From positions 836,610 through 900,609 of the forward strand of contig OW568871.1 of assembly GCA_938743325.2 (NCBI GenBank): DNA of 64,000 bases, in the 5' to 3' direction. The position numbers and the translations under genes were made by a program. The DNA comes from Pycnococcus provasolii (lineage: Eukaryota; Chlorophyta; Pseudoscourfieldiophyceae; Pseudoscourfieldiales; Pycnococcaceae). The notes below the pieces were generated by a model, which saw nothing but the letters and a program-made list of their open reading frames with translations, did no database searches and was not told where the DNA came from. Of this stretch, positions 50,118 through 60,726 are shown piece after piece. Every line of letters begins with the position of its first letter. Position 1 is the stretch's first letter.

Positions 50118-51994
50118 ATGTCGCCACCGTCGACGACGACCAACCGCAGTCTTCTCGCTCTCGACGTGAAAGCTGTGGCACGCTTTATGCATGCTGCTTT
50201 GCATGATGTCGTCACGGACATTGCGGAGGCTCACGAGCTTGCGGAGGCTCTCGTGGAAGCGATCGGCACAGACGAAGGGCAGCTCGAGTGGAATAGCCTG
50301 GCGAATGGACTGCGTTTGTTTGGCTGCGTCTTTTCGAAGGCAGTGCAAGAGGAGGATTCCGAAACACCGCCATCTACTCATACGAGCAGCAATGTTGGAA
50401 GTGGAACGAGGAAGGTACCACCGTGTACGATAAGCAGTTTTGCAAGCGACGTCGCTCCCGCACCCGTGCAGCGCACGGCGTTTCGCTCAGCAGCGCAAAT
50501 GACCACGCCGACTGCCGCCGCTGACTACGAGTTAGCGGTAGACAGCAGCATTGCGAGAATCGGCTCTGCGACTCTCCATGCCGACTCAGCCGTCGGCGTT
50601 GGCGTGCTGGCGGCGGCGCCGGTGGCAGAGGAGGAGGAGGAGGAGGAGGGGGCGACGCAGCGAGGTGTGGCGGCGGCAGAGCACGAAGTGGAGGAAACAA
50701 GCTCGCATTCGCCACGTATGACGCCACGGCCTTTTCTTGGGCGCAACCTTAGTCACCTGGGATCCGAGCCGCTTGCGACGGCGACGTATGCAGGCACGTT
50801 GGCTGCCACTTGGCGTCAGCACTTTGCCGCACCAGATGCCCAGTCACCGCATTGGTCGTACAGCGCACGGTACGGCGGCCTGCGTCGCGTCATCAAGTCA
50901 CATTGTTTGCACGCGTCCAGTGCGTTTGGCCACCTCACCACCGTGGAAGCGCAGCTGGCTCGGCAAACCGCGCCACGTCAGCTCACTTTGCTAAGCCGAT
51001 CGTCCACGCCGCGCTTTCCGTTCGGCAAGCTGTGGGTGGTTGACCGTCGTGGAATAGCCTGGCGAATGGACTGCGTTTGTTTGGCTGCGTCTTTTCGAAG
51101 GCAGTGCAAGAGGAGGATTCCGAAACACCGCCATCTACTCATACGAGCAGCAATGTTGGAAGTGGAACGAGGAAGGTACCACCGTGTACGATAAGCAGTT
51201 TTGCAAGCGACGTCGCTCCCGCACCCGTGCAGCGCACGGCGTTTCGCTCAGCAGCGCAAATGACCACGCCGACTGCCGCCGCTGACTACGAGTTAGCGGT
51301 AGACAGCAGCATTGCGAGAATCGGCTCTGCGACTCTCCATGCCGACTCAGCCGTCGGCGTTGGCGTGCTGGCGGCGGCGCCGGTGGCAGAGGAGGAGGAG
51401 GAGGAGGAGGGGGCGACGCAGCGAGGTGTGGCGGCGGCAGAGCACGAAGTGGAGGAAACAAGCTCGCATTCGCCACGTATGACGCCACGGCCTTTTCTTG
51501 GGCGCAACCTTAGTCACCTGGGATCCGAGCCGCTTGCGACGGCGACGTATGCAGGCACGTTGGCTGCCACTTGGCGTCAGCACTTTGCCGCACCAGATGC
51601 CCAGTCACCGCATTGGTCGTACAGCGCACGGTACGGCGGCCTGCGTCGCGTCATCAAGTCACATTGTTTGCACGCGTCCAGTGCGTTTGGCCACCTCACC
51701 ACCGTGGAAGCGCAGCTGGCTCGGCAAACCGCGCCACGTCAGCTCACTTTGCTAAGCCGATCGTCCACGCCGCGCTTTCCGTTCGGCAAGCTGTGGGTGG
51801 TTGACCGTCGTCTCGAGCTGAGTGAGGAGCAATCCCCTGATGGTGGTGGCAAGGTGGTGGTGCACGCTCGTCTGTGGGCTGGTCTTAAGGCGACGACGCC
51901 GTTCGACGGTTTCGCCGCCATCAAGGCTGCCCTCGGCGGCGCCGTTCTTCGCGACGACTGCCGAATGACCTCGGAAATAAAAAGTGAAAAGTAA
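50118..51994 (+). CDS. Unknown protein disrupted by a 761-bp tandem duplication
   Basis: The ATG at 50118 begins MSPPSTTTNRSLLALDVKAV, a helical segment (HDVVTDIAEAHELAEALVEA). It continues through Ser/Thr-rich sequence, an acidic run (EEEEEEEGA) and a folded region (YSARYGGLRRVIKSHCLHAS to FPFGKLWVVDRR). Copy one then falls out of frame because the duplicated unit is 761 bases, and stops at 51194. The second copy (51050-51810) reads the same protein again and leads into the genuine C-terminus (LELSEEQSPDGGGKVVVHAR, ending at 51994). Removing one copy would give a single open frame. No family is recognised. Confidence 0.5.
50289..51810 (+). repeat. 761-bp tandem duplication
   Basis: Copies at 50289-51049 and 51050-51810 yield identical translations in the frames compared, so divergence is at or near zero. 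The join is GACCGTC/GTGGAATAGCC. Confidence 0.92.
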
Positions 51995-53030
51995 AAAAAC
52001 AAAACCAAAACCAAAAAACAAAAAAAAAACACCCCACCAACACACACAATAGAAATGTACCTGTTGTTGATGTTGTTGATGTTGTTCTTGTGAGGTTGTG
52101 GTGAGTAAGGGAAGGTAGGGTGGTGGTAGGGTACGTGCAGGTAGGGTGAGGTTGTGGTAAGTTGACAGGTAGGGTGGGGTTAGGGTACGGGTGAGGCAGG
52201 CATGTGTAATGACCATTGTGTGTTGTGTTCATGTGTCTACACACACAAACACACAACATATAAAAAAAAAGGCACAGACACAAACACAGACACAAAGGAG
52301 GGGCGTACCTTAAGGCTGACACTTGACAAGCAAGCGTGCGTCAGTGATGAGATGGAAGATGTCGTGGACGAGGGAAAAAGGGGGAACGGGGCTCTGGAAC
52401 GGGCGTTGTTTCGGAACGAGGGGGGTGTACGAACTTTCGAAACGAGTCAAAAATCGTAAAAACGACAACTTGAGGACCAATCTTAGAGTTGCAAGGTGCC
52501 AGGCATGCGCTGAGGGGGCGGCGATGAGCGGAAAATTCCCAGTCTCGTGAGTCCTCAGAGACTTCCGGGAGGTTAAGATATGGACGTCGTGGATGGTTGC
52601 CTTGCAAGGGCTGCCTTTTTGATTTGATCGTGCTCTCTAAGCTAAAAAGTCCACAGCATGTGCCCCTTGGTACCTGTACCTTCGACTAACGTTAGAACAA
52701 GGTGTTGAGGGTTGAGGAGTCATACCAAACAAGGCTATCCATAGGTGTGCGATCAGGTGATGTGAAGGCGAACCACCAGGCTCAACGTGTAGTTGCAAGT
52801 TGCAAGTTGTGGAAAGCGATGAATGGGTGTGGCGCGCGTGTTCCGACCTTCCAAAACGGCTTCAGAGGGGAACCCACGGCCACGGGTAGGGTAATAAGGC
52901 TACCCACCCCCCCAGGGGTGAAGTGCCGTGGTGGGCCTTGAACAGCATCGGGTAGATTTGACTATTGTAGACGCTGGGCGCGTGCCTCTTTGACTTGTTT
53001 TGCGAAATTGCACTTTTTACTGTGCTCTCC
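51995..53030. other. Intergenic low-complexity region
   Basis: It holds an A-rich tract (51985-52035), a GTTGAT/TGTTGTTGA repeat, and a G-rich GGTAGGGTGAGGTTGTGG minisatellite (52095-52200) resembling degenerate telomere sequence. GTTGCAAGTTGCAAGTTG repeats occur near 52790-52808. No gene is supported. Confidence 0.45.
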
Positions 53031-54269
53031 AGCCATTCTCATGGCTTTCGCGGTCCTTGCCGTCCGCGGCGGCACGGCGGCGCGAGTCGAGCGAGCTCGC
53101 CGCGGCACAAGGTGAGCTCGCTTCGCTCCAGGTTCGAACCGGCGCGGGAGCACCCTCGGTGCAGGAGGAGCTCGCAAACCTCCGAGCGCGCGCCGAGTCT
53201 GCTTACCGCGACGCCGAGTCGGCACGCGCGAGAGAGGGCGAGGTGCGCGACCGCTACGACGCCGCGGCGACGGAGGTGACGGCGCTGCGCAGCCAGGTGT
53301 CTCAGCACACGAGCGAGCAGTCGAGGCTCGTCGCGGACCTTCAGGCGGCTGCCTCGGCTCGCGACGCGAGCAAGCGCGAGGCGGACGACCTTCGCGACGC
53401 GCTGCAGGCGACGGACGCGAGGCTTGCGGAGCTGCAGAGGCGCGACGCGGACGTGTACGCTCGCATCAAGGAGGCTATGGAACACGCGGAGGAGGCGAGA
53501 CTTGCACGCGAGCGCGCGCTGCTGAGTGAGCAGAAGAAGGATGCCGAGCTGTCTCGCCTGTCCGAGAAGCTCGTGACACAGAGGCAGGAGCTTGAGGCGC
53601 GCTTCGAGGCGGAGCGATCGCAGGTACGGTCGGAGCTGGAGTCAGCTCAGGATGCACACCACATCGCGAATAAAGCGCTGTCGGAGGAGAACGAGGCTCT
53701 TCGCGTCGCGGCTGATCGCGCGCGCCGCGAGGCGGCTGAGGCACGTGGCGAAGCTGAGCACATGCGCGTGCTGCTTCGCTCGGGAGCGTCGTCCGCAGCT
53801 CGCGACGCCGACGGCGGTGGGTCGGCAACGTCCACCGAGGCTGCTGTCGCGGCTCAGTCGGCAATCTCCGAGGAGCTCGAGACGATTCGCGAGGAGCGCG
53901 ACACCGCGCACCGCGAGCTCGGCATCGCACGCATGCAGCTCGAGCGCGAGAGGCGGCAGTTCGCCGCGGTGTCGGAGGAGCTGGCGTCGAAGCTAGCCAC
54001 CGCGGACACCGCGAGGGTGCAGGCGGACGACCTGCATGCGGCGAGCGTTCGCGACGCGGACGCAATTCGCTCGGAGCTCACGTCCGCACGCCTTGCGGTG
54101 GAGCGTGCAGCCGAGCAGCACACACGCGAGGTGAGCCGCATCAAGGCGGAGCGCGAGGTGGCGCTGCAGGCGAGCTTGGAGAAGGTGGCGGCGGCTCGAT
54201 CCGCGCAGCGAGCGAGCGCCGCGGAGGCGACAGCCTCGGCTGAGGATCGCGCGCGCGCTCTGTACCAGG
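53031..54269 (+). pseudogene. Coiled-coil protein exon without visible start or end
   Basis: About 410 residues of uninterrupted heptad sequence run from an AG acceptor (CTCTCCAG) to a GT donor after ALYQ at 54269. Examples are ELANLRARAESAYRDAE, ALLSEQKKDAELSRLSEKL and RELGIARMQLERERRQF. It is rich in Ala, Glu, Arg and Ser. There is no in-frame ATG near the left end, and what follows the donor is unrelated. It is either the sole recognised exon of a centrosomal/flagellar-type coiled-coil gene or a captured exon like its neighbours. Coiled coils cannot be assigned to a family from this. Confidence 0.5.
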
Positions 54270-54455
54270 TACCCCGAAGGGGCCACTCTGGTTGGGTTTT
54301 ATTATGGATATATGGTGTCAGAGAAGGTCCCTTTTGTATTCGAAGACGTGGGGGAAAAGGGAACGCCCCCTCCGACCAACGACTACCTTTTTCGCCCGTC
54401 GTAAAAGGCCCCCCTCCTCCCTGCAAGCCAGTCGTGGGCGCTGCTGTGCCACGAA

Positions 54456-57400
54456 ATGGCTGCCGCCGTTATGCCGCCGCGGCATGGGCGGCACAACCAC
54501 GAATGCACACGCACAGTCCTTCTCCCCCTCCTTCTCCCCCTTCTTCTCCTCCTCCTTCTCACCTACGCACCTTGCGCTTTATCGTTTTCACATCTCACGT
54601 TTGGCGTAAACGTGGCGCAACCGTCGACGCCTTGCTCGGGCACGACGACAAACTTGTGCAGTTGGCAGACAGCTGCTTGGGAGACGCTCCGCATGGAAAC
54701 GTCGCTGCTAGAAGAGCCCGCCTTGCCGTGGCTTTTGCCGAACCAGACAACTTCTTCTTTCGCCACGGCCAGCCTCCCCGCTGCGCAATGCCCGTCCGGC
54801 GCATCGGAGTGTTTCGGCGACGTGTTTACAGCATACGTATGCACTCCAGACGGATTGGCTTGCACGAGCAGTTGGGAGGAGTCGGCGCCGTTAGTCGAGG
54901 TATCAGCTGCAGGAGAGAGCTCGTTCAGAAACATCACCGACAACTTTGCCAACGTGCTCGCATACGCTGGCAGAAGAGCGACAGCGAGCAGTCACTCCAC
55001 GTGGGCTCGCTTCTCGTTACGGTCGTGCGCGTCGATGGCGAACAAGCGCTTCTTCTTAGACGACAAGCTTGCTACCCGTGATCTTGGCGCATGCCATGAG
55101 AGAGACGGGCTGGGGCAATACCAGTTCGTGCCGGAGGTCTTGCTCACATCGTATTTTAACGTACGCTTCCTCCCTCCCGAGCTTGCGGGCAGTATCACGA
55201 AGAAAGGGCCCTTCCCTGCAGATAAGGGTCTGCTTGTTATCAGCTCGTTCGTCGATGGGGAGCAGAGCCCGGCTTTGCCGTGCTCGTCGGAATTTGTCAG
55301 CACGTGCTCAGTGGAGAACACAAACCTTCTCATCGGGCTCGTTCGAAGGGAAATGCAGAAGTGCCGTGACATGGTTGTGGCAGGTGTTTATGATTCACAG
55401 CACGTGTTGCACAATGGAACGTCGAACGATGGCGTTAGCAATGCCTTGGACTGCATGCAACTGCTATTCCAGGAAATCACGTACGGAAACAAGTATCACT
55501 TTGGGAAAGGCCAGCCTGGTGTTTACTACAGCTATGTATTGGACGCGAACACCCGCAAGTTTGTCGCGCACGGCGTGAATGATGCACTCAGAGGACAAAT
55601 CATTGACACGGCTGCTCCAGCCGCAGCGGGATTACTTGACGATGGCATCAGATATGGTGAATTTGGCGGAACCTCGTGGTACCCGTGGCTAACGTCGAGA
55701 TGTCAGTTGTTGAGTTTGGTTGAAGACGATCCGTCTTGCAGATTTCTGAAAATTGCCGAGGTGTTCAGTTTCAACCTCACGCAAGAGATTAGCTTCGTCT
55801 CCGGAGTTGGCTTCAACTTCAGGAAGGAAGAAACCATGCTCATCGACAGCTATCGTCCATCGTCGACGTCGACACGGGAGGATGAAGTGAAGGAGATTTG
55901 TGACGCAAATTATGCGGTTCCGTGCGCACCCATCGAAAGTCAGAACACCGTGACGTACACCATAACTGCTTTCCAAATCTATCCCATAGCCGAGGTTTTA
56001 GCGGACATCACGGATCCAAACAGTACGGTATACGAAGTTTCCAACTTCTACGTATTTGCCATAGATGCTGAAGATGGAACCTTTGTTGGGCATGGCGCAA
56101 ATCCATCTCTCGTCGAAAACAAGGTTCAGATTGACAAACTCGCGGATGCAGTTGGACTTTCCAAGGAGCAGCTTGACGGTTCCGTTTTACTGCAAGATCT
56201 TCGCAATACCGCGAGTTATGATGGTGGCGGGTTCGTGGCGTACAACTGGACAGGACAAAATGGCAAAGTTGATAAAAAGATCACATTTGCTAGAATGTAC
56301 CACGACGACGTATCTGGCAGGAACATCATCGTTGGTTCTGGATATTTATACAACATGCTACCCGATAAGCAGCACGAAAGTGGTTGGCAGTGCGATGATA
56401 ATTTGATCCAGCCGTGCTCGCGTCGACGCAAAATTTCAGCTGTTGGTATGCTACAGACTAGATTGCTCCTGGCAAACTTAAAGGGACCTGATGAGATCAA
56501 CGCGGAAATAGAGTTGACGATTAGGATGGCGCGAATCAATGTTCCGCATGGAAATCGAACATATGCATCGGCGGCATCTCTTTTTTTGGCCAACGGAACG
56601 CTTGTAGTGAGCTCCGAAACGCGGTACACAAATCCAAATGAGCTGTGGCAAGACGCGTACGCGGGCATGACGTTCAGCGAAATCATGCTGGCGGAGGAAC
56701 ATGGAGTCGATAGCAACGAGCTTTTTGCTCAGATCGTACTCAAGTCAAGCAATGGTGGTGGTTGGATTAAGGAAAATGAATTCGATATCGGGCTCGATGA
56801 TGTTCCACGCATCTGGCTCGTTTCCTCTCCAGTGTGCTCCAAAGCGTTTGGATCGGGCGCCATGGCGTGTGCCTACATTGTTGCGCAGCAGCTCGAGAAA
56901 GGATGCGAAGAGGGCTCGGAGCTGACGAACGGTGTTTGCGTGCCTTGCGAACCGGGCTCGTATCTGTCCAAGCGGCTTGGAAAATGCACACCGTGTCCGA
57001 TTGGATCATTTTCCAATCGCCACGGGAGGGCAGATTGCACATCGTGTCGTGAACTGCCTGATGCCCAATATCGGTACATGGATGTGCCAAATTCGATCGA
57101 ATGCAAGCAATGCCCAGAGGGCACTCACCGCAAGATCACATCTCCAGGTGAAAATATCAGCGAGTGCGTTTGCCTTTCCGGGTACTATCAAAATGAGCTG
57201 AAGGCGCACGGTGTAGAGTGTGTGCCATGCCCGGACGGAGCTGTGTGCCATGGAGCGAATGCAGATTTGACCTTGAACGAGGCGCCGTACCCACAGCCTG
57301 GATTTTATGGCATGGAAGGCTACACATCACGATACAAGGAGTGTGAGAACGGGAAGAGCCAGTGCAAAGGTGGGAGGCAGCACGAATGCGCGGATGGGTA

Positions 57401-60299
57401 CGAGGGAATCATGTGCCAAGCATGCTCGAAGGATTACTACCTTGCTGATGGCGAGTGCCACGTCTGCAAGGGAAAGCTGCAACCCTTGTACACATTTCTC
57501 GCGACGCTTGGCATCGTAGTTCTCTGGTTCGGTCTCAACACGCTTCCGCACGAGGCGCTGTATGTGACGCTGGAGTTTATGCAGACGAGTGACCAGATTG
57601 GAAACTTCGGTTTTGAATGGGGATCGCTTCTTGCGCCATGGCTCACCTTAAGCACATTCGTGAACTTCGACGTGGACATCATCGTGATGTGGCAGTGCCA
57701 CATTTCGTGGTCGTACTCAAGACGCGTTGGACTTCTTCTGTCTCTTCCACTTGTCAAAGTTTTACTGCTGAGCATCGCCTACGTCATCAAGTACTTCGTT
57801 TACCACAGGCTCGTGAGAACGAGGGTGATGAGCAAGCAGTTTCTGGAGTACATTTTTGGCGATTTGGACCTGAAATACATCGAGGAGACTCCGTCCCGCC
57901 TCATCTTCGAGGTCCTCTCGTTTCATCACATCATGTACCTTGCCCTGTGCGAAAGGACGTTCGCGGCATTTGTCATGGATGTCGCGCCAGATGGATCGAT
58001 GTTTATGACCGATGCGCCAAACATTGCCAAGGGTTCGGCTACGCACAACTATCTATACGGATTTTCAATATTCTTCTTGTTTTTTTACGTCATTGGCATT
58101 CCTCTGTTCCAGGCGTACATCCTCTTCAATGGCAAGCGGAAAAATCTTCTGGCGGACCCCAAGTATCTCATCAAGTACGGGTTTTTGTACACTCGTTACA
58201 ATGCGCGATTCTTTTACTGGGAGCTTGTCGTGCAGATTCGCCGAATCGTGTTTGTTTCGATCAACTACTTTGCGTGGAATTTGCCAATGATGCAGGCAGC
58301 CTGCGGACTGGTCGCGTCCGGATTTTTCCTCGCACTGCAGTTCTCCGCGGGGCCCTTCCGTCACTCTTACATAAACACGATCGACTCGATGGCTTGCACC
58401 GTGAATATGGCATACATCATCGTCGGGCTTGTTGACTCGTACGCTAGTGACCCCTTACAGAGGTTGATATTCGAGGTGATGATGAATTCCTGCTTTGTCG
58501 GCATTATGGCGTTTTCGGCGTTGATCTTAATTCTCGAGGACTTTGACATGTCTGCTCAAATCCGTGCAAGCAAGATGGCCGCGCTGCGCTTCCGATCCCT
58601 CGTTTTAACGGAGTGTCTTCCCGATGGGGATGAGACGGTGGACGAGATGGAGAAGCGCACAGACCGCATTCTTACCACATGCCGACTTGCGTTTCGCATT
58701 CTCGATCGTGACGAATCTGGCATTTTGGAGATTGAAGATTTTGTGGGGAATTTTTCGTATCTGAGGTTTGGCAAGGGACTCGGCGAGAGCGGAATGGAGG
58801 GCGATCTCTCCTTGGCGCAGGGACAGGCGTTGACAGCGATCATGAGCCGGTACATCGACCAGAACGGAAAGCCGATTGTGCTCGAGTCAGACTTCCTGCA
58901 CCAGGTGGTGTCAGAATTGTGCAGCAGAAGCGTGACAGAGATTGGAAAGGGCACGGGCATTCGTCGACTCCTCCGCGAACGTGGTTTCGCAGATTCGGGC
59001 ATTACGGACACTTTCGTGACAGATGCGATCGATCAGCTCGCGTTGCGGTTAGGCTTTCAAGGCACGGTGATGCAAGCTTCTGTGGTTGACGATCTGAAAC
59101 GTCGACTCGCTAAGATGGGAACGAGAGGCTCTCCCGACGCAGTTGGCATCAAGAGTGAATTTGTGAATAAAGTCTTGTCACGTCTCAAGTCTCGAGACTC
59201 GAAATCTAGAAATGGACGTGATTCGCCAGGTGCGGGCGATGCGGAGGGGAATTCTGATGACTCGCTGAGGAAAGTCGTTGCCGATCAATATAACATTGAT
59301 GTTCAAAAGCTCGACCCGCTATTGAATCTAGATCTAATGACGAGTGAGATTCTGCAGGAGCTGACGAACACGCTTGATCCTCACGGCCTTGTGGGCACGT
59401 TTCACAAGGGCTTAAACACGGAAGAAACGATGCGCGTCATCCGCCTCGAGCGGCTCATGCGCACGGCACTCAGTGACGCGGGTCCCGTGAGCCACTTCAG
59501 GCATGACTCGTACTCGAGTATCATGCGAACACTTGTCGATGCGACTCCAACAATTTTGACATTCCTCTGCGACATTGGAACTTGCAGCCAAGATGACGCG
59601 GATTGCATTCACCGGTTAACGAGGTTCCTGGCCAAGCAATATGACACGTACGGGACAAATCTTTCACCATTCGTTTCCATGGTAGATTCTTTGGACCATG
59701 CTCCCCTTGTTACTTGGATGATGACGGCGTCTGAATCTGATCGAGATAACGTGAACTGGCTCATCGACAGCATTCACCACAATCGACGTCTGAGTGCTCG
59801 CGTGGATGACAAAACTTTGGACGCCAGTTCGTTGGGAGCCGCCAAGTCGAAGTCATCCTTTGGTTTGAACATTCGCGAGGCAATCTTGGACATGGCGGAC
59901 ATGATGAATGGCCGCGTCGACGACGAGATGAATGAGAAGAGATTGCAATTAGTTTCAAAGATGAAGGCTGTGATGGCCTTCCAGTCGCAAATGCAGTCGC
60001 GTCTACCCACGAATTCGGTGCTTCCCACGTACGAGTTACCTCGGGTGGAAAGCAGCAGCAATGTTGGTGAAATCCCTGTCAAAACACTAGAGGAAGGAGC
60101 TGCTGCTGCTGCTGCAGTTTCTCCTATGCCGGAGTTACCTCAGTTGAAGAAAGTCGCGAGTGAAATCGCCGTCGAATCATATCGTGAAGGAGTTTCGAGC
60201 TCTCGTGAAGCATCTGTTTCTCCTATGCCGGAGTTGCCTGGTGTGAAGTACCAAGGTGAACTCAAGGATAGGAAAGTTTTATTAAAAGCACTGTATTAG
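54456..60299 (+). CDS. Large Cache/Cys-rich/multi-span receptor-like protein with EF-hand
   Basis: A 1947-residue intronless frame. A hydrophobic signal sequence lies near residues 20-44 (LLLPLLLLLLLTYAPCALSF). The ectodomain contains two Cache-like sensor signatures (YVLDANTRKFVAHGVN near 360; FYVFAIDAEDGTFVGHG near 531), many N-glycosylation sites and a GCC2/GCC3-type Cys-rich stalk (~816-1005, e.g. GSFSNRHGRADCTSC). A membrane domain of roughly seven or more spans occupies ~1010-1365. The cytoplasmic part has an EF-hand (loop DRDESGILEIED from residue 1417), further helices, and two copies of SPMPELP near the C-terminus. The design implies a calcium-linked small-molecule sensor at the cell surface. 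The ligand and the membrane-domain family are unknown. Confidence 0.8.
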   Translation: MAAAVMPPRHGRHNHECTRTVLLPLLLPLLLLLLLTYAPCALSFSHLTFGVNVAQPSTPCSGTTTNLCSWQTAAWETLRMETSLLEEPALPWLLPNQTTSSFATASLPAAQCPSGASECFGDVFTAYVCTPDGLACTSSWEESAPLVEVSAAGESSFRNITDNFANVLAYAGRRATASSHSTWARFSLRSCASMANKRFFLDDKLATRDLGACHERDGLGQYQFVPEVLLTSYFNVRFLPPELAGSITKKGPFPADKGLLVISSFVDGEQSPALPCSSEFVSTCSVENTNLLIGLVRREMQKCRDMVVAGVYDSQHVLHNGTSNDGVSNALDCMQLLFQEITYGNKYHFGKGQPGVYYSYVLDANTRKFVAHGVNDALRGQIIDTAAPAAAGLLDDGIRYGEFGGTSWYPWLTSRCQLLSLVEDDPSCRFLKIAEVFSFNLTQEISFVSGVGFNFRKEETMLIDSYRPSSTSTREDEVKEICDANYAVPCAPIESQNTVTYTITAFQIYPIAEVLADITDPNSTVYEVSNFYVFAIDAEDGTFVGHGANPSLVENKVQIDKLADAVGLSKEQLDGSVLLQDLRNTASYDGGGFVAYNWTGQNGKVDKKITFARMYHDDVSGRNIIVGSGYLYNMLPDKQHESGWQCDDNLIQPCSRRRKISAVGMLQTRLLLANLKGPDEINAEIELTIRMARINVPHGNRTYASAASLFLANGTLVVSSETRYTNPNELWQDAYAGMTFSEIMLAEEHGVDSNELFAQIVLKSSNGGGWIKENEFDIGLDDVPRIWLVSSPVCSKAFGSGAMACAYIVAQQLEKGCEEGSELTNGVCVPCEPGSYLSKRLGKCTPCPIGSFSNRHGRADCTSCRELPDAQYRYMDVPNSIECKQCPEGTHRKITSPGENISECVCLSGYYQNELKAHGVECVPCPDGAVCHGANADLTLNEAPYPQPGFYGMEGYTSRYKECENGKSQCKGGRQHECADGYEGIMCQACSKDYYLADGECHVCKGKLQPLYTFLATLGIVVLWFGLNTLPHEALYVTLEFMQTSDQIGNFGFEWGSLLAPWLTLSTFVNFDVDIIVMWQCHISWSYSRRVGLLLSLPLVKVLLLSIAYVIKYFVYHRLVRTRVMSKQFLEYIFGDLDLKYIEETPSRLIFEVLSFHHIMYLALCERTFAAFVMDVAPDGSMFMTDAPNIAKGSATHNYLYGFSIFFLFFYVIGIPLFQAYILFNGKRKNLLADPKYLIKYGFLYTRYNARFFYWELVVQIRRIVFVSINYFAWNLPMMQAACGLVASGFFLALQFSAGPFRHSYINTIDSMACTVNMAYIIVGLVDSYASDPLQRLIFEVMMNSCFVGIMAFSALILILEDFDMSAQIRASKMAALRFRSLVLTECLPDGDETVDEMEKRTDRILTTCRLAFRILDRDESGILEIEDFVGNFSYLRFGKGLGESGMEGDLSLAQGQALTAIMSRYIDQNGKPIVLESDFLHQVVSELCSRSVTEIGKGTGIRRLLRERGFADSGITDTFVTDAIDQLALRLGFQGTVMQASVVDDLKRRLAKMGTRGSPDAVGIKSEFVNKVLSRLKSRDSKSRNGRDSPGAGDAEGNSDDSLRKVVADQYNIDVQKLDPLLNLDLMTSEILQELTNTLDPHGLVGTFHKGLNTEETMRVIRLERLMRTALSDAGPVSHFRHDSYSSIMRTLVDATPTILTFLCDIGTCSQDDADCIHRLTRFLAKQYDTYGTNLSPFVSMVDSLDHAPLVTWMMTASESDRDNVNWLIDSIHHNRRLSARVDDKTLDASSLGAAKSKSSFGLNIREAILDMADMMNGRVDDEMNEKRLQLVSKMKAVMAFQSQMQSRLPTNSVLPTYELPRVESSSNVGEIPVKTLEEGAAAAAAVSPMPELPQLKKVASEIAVESYREGVSSSREASVSPMPELPGVKYQGELKDRKVLLKALY

Positions 60300-60726
60300 A
60301 AAATGAGATTTTTTTCCGAAAGATAAACCTTAAGTCGACAGAAGAAACGATGTATGTTCACACTTCGTCTAGGTACTTCGTCTAGGGGTTGTGCAAAACC
60401 CCAACAAGGATATGGGTTAGGGTTTTACGGTAGTTGGCTCTTTTCTGCCTCCTCGCCGCCCCCCTGCATACCTCTTCCTACTTCCCGATTGGCGGCTCTT
60501 CTTCCTCTCCTCCCCCTTCCCCTTCCTCCTTCTCCACCTCCCAGGTCCTCCTTCCTGGCGCTCCTCCCCACGTGCCTGCTCCATCCGCTCCGCTCCGCCA
60601 TCACAAACGGGCGAGAGCACGAGCACAAGCACAGCCACAGCGGAGCGACGACGGCGCACGCTACCACACGCTGCAGCGTCGGACAACGACACGACGGCGC
60701 AGGAAAACGTGCTGCTGCTCGAACGA
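60300..60726. other. Intergenic/promoter region of the PNUTS-like gene
   Basis: No gene. A duplicated ACTTCGTCTAGG word lies near 60362-60384, a telo-box at 60417-60425, and a pyrimidine-rich leader (60440-60600). Confidence 0.45.
60417..60425. promoter_or_regulatory. Telo-box-like element
   Basis: TTAGGGTTT (reverse of AAACCCTAA), inside GGGTTAGGGTTTTACGG, about 300 bases before the ATG at 60727. Confidence 0.35.

Noticed and set aside
54270-55081. Continuation of the coiled-coil frame through 55081
   Set aside because: The composition changes abruptly at the GT after ALYQ, and the tail is an out-of-frame reading of the receptor gene's start.
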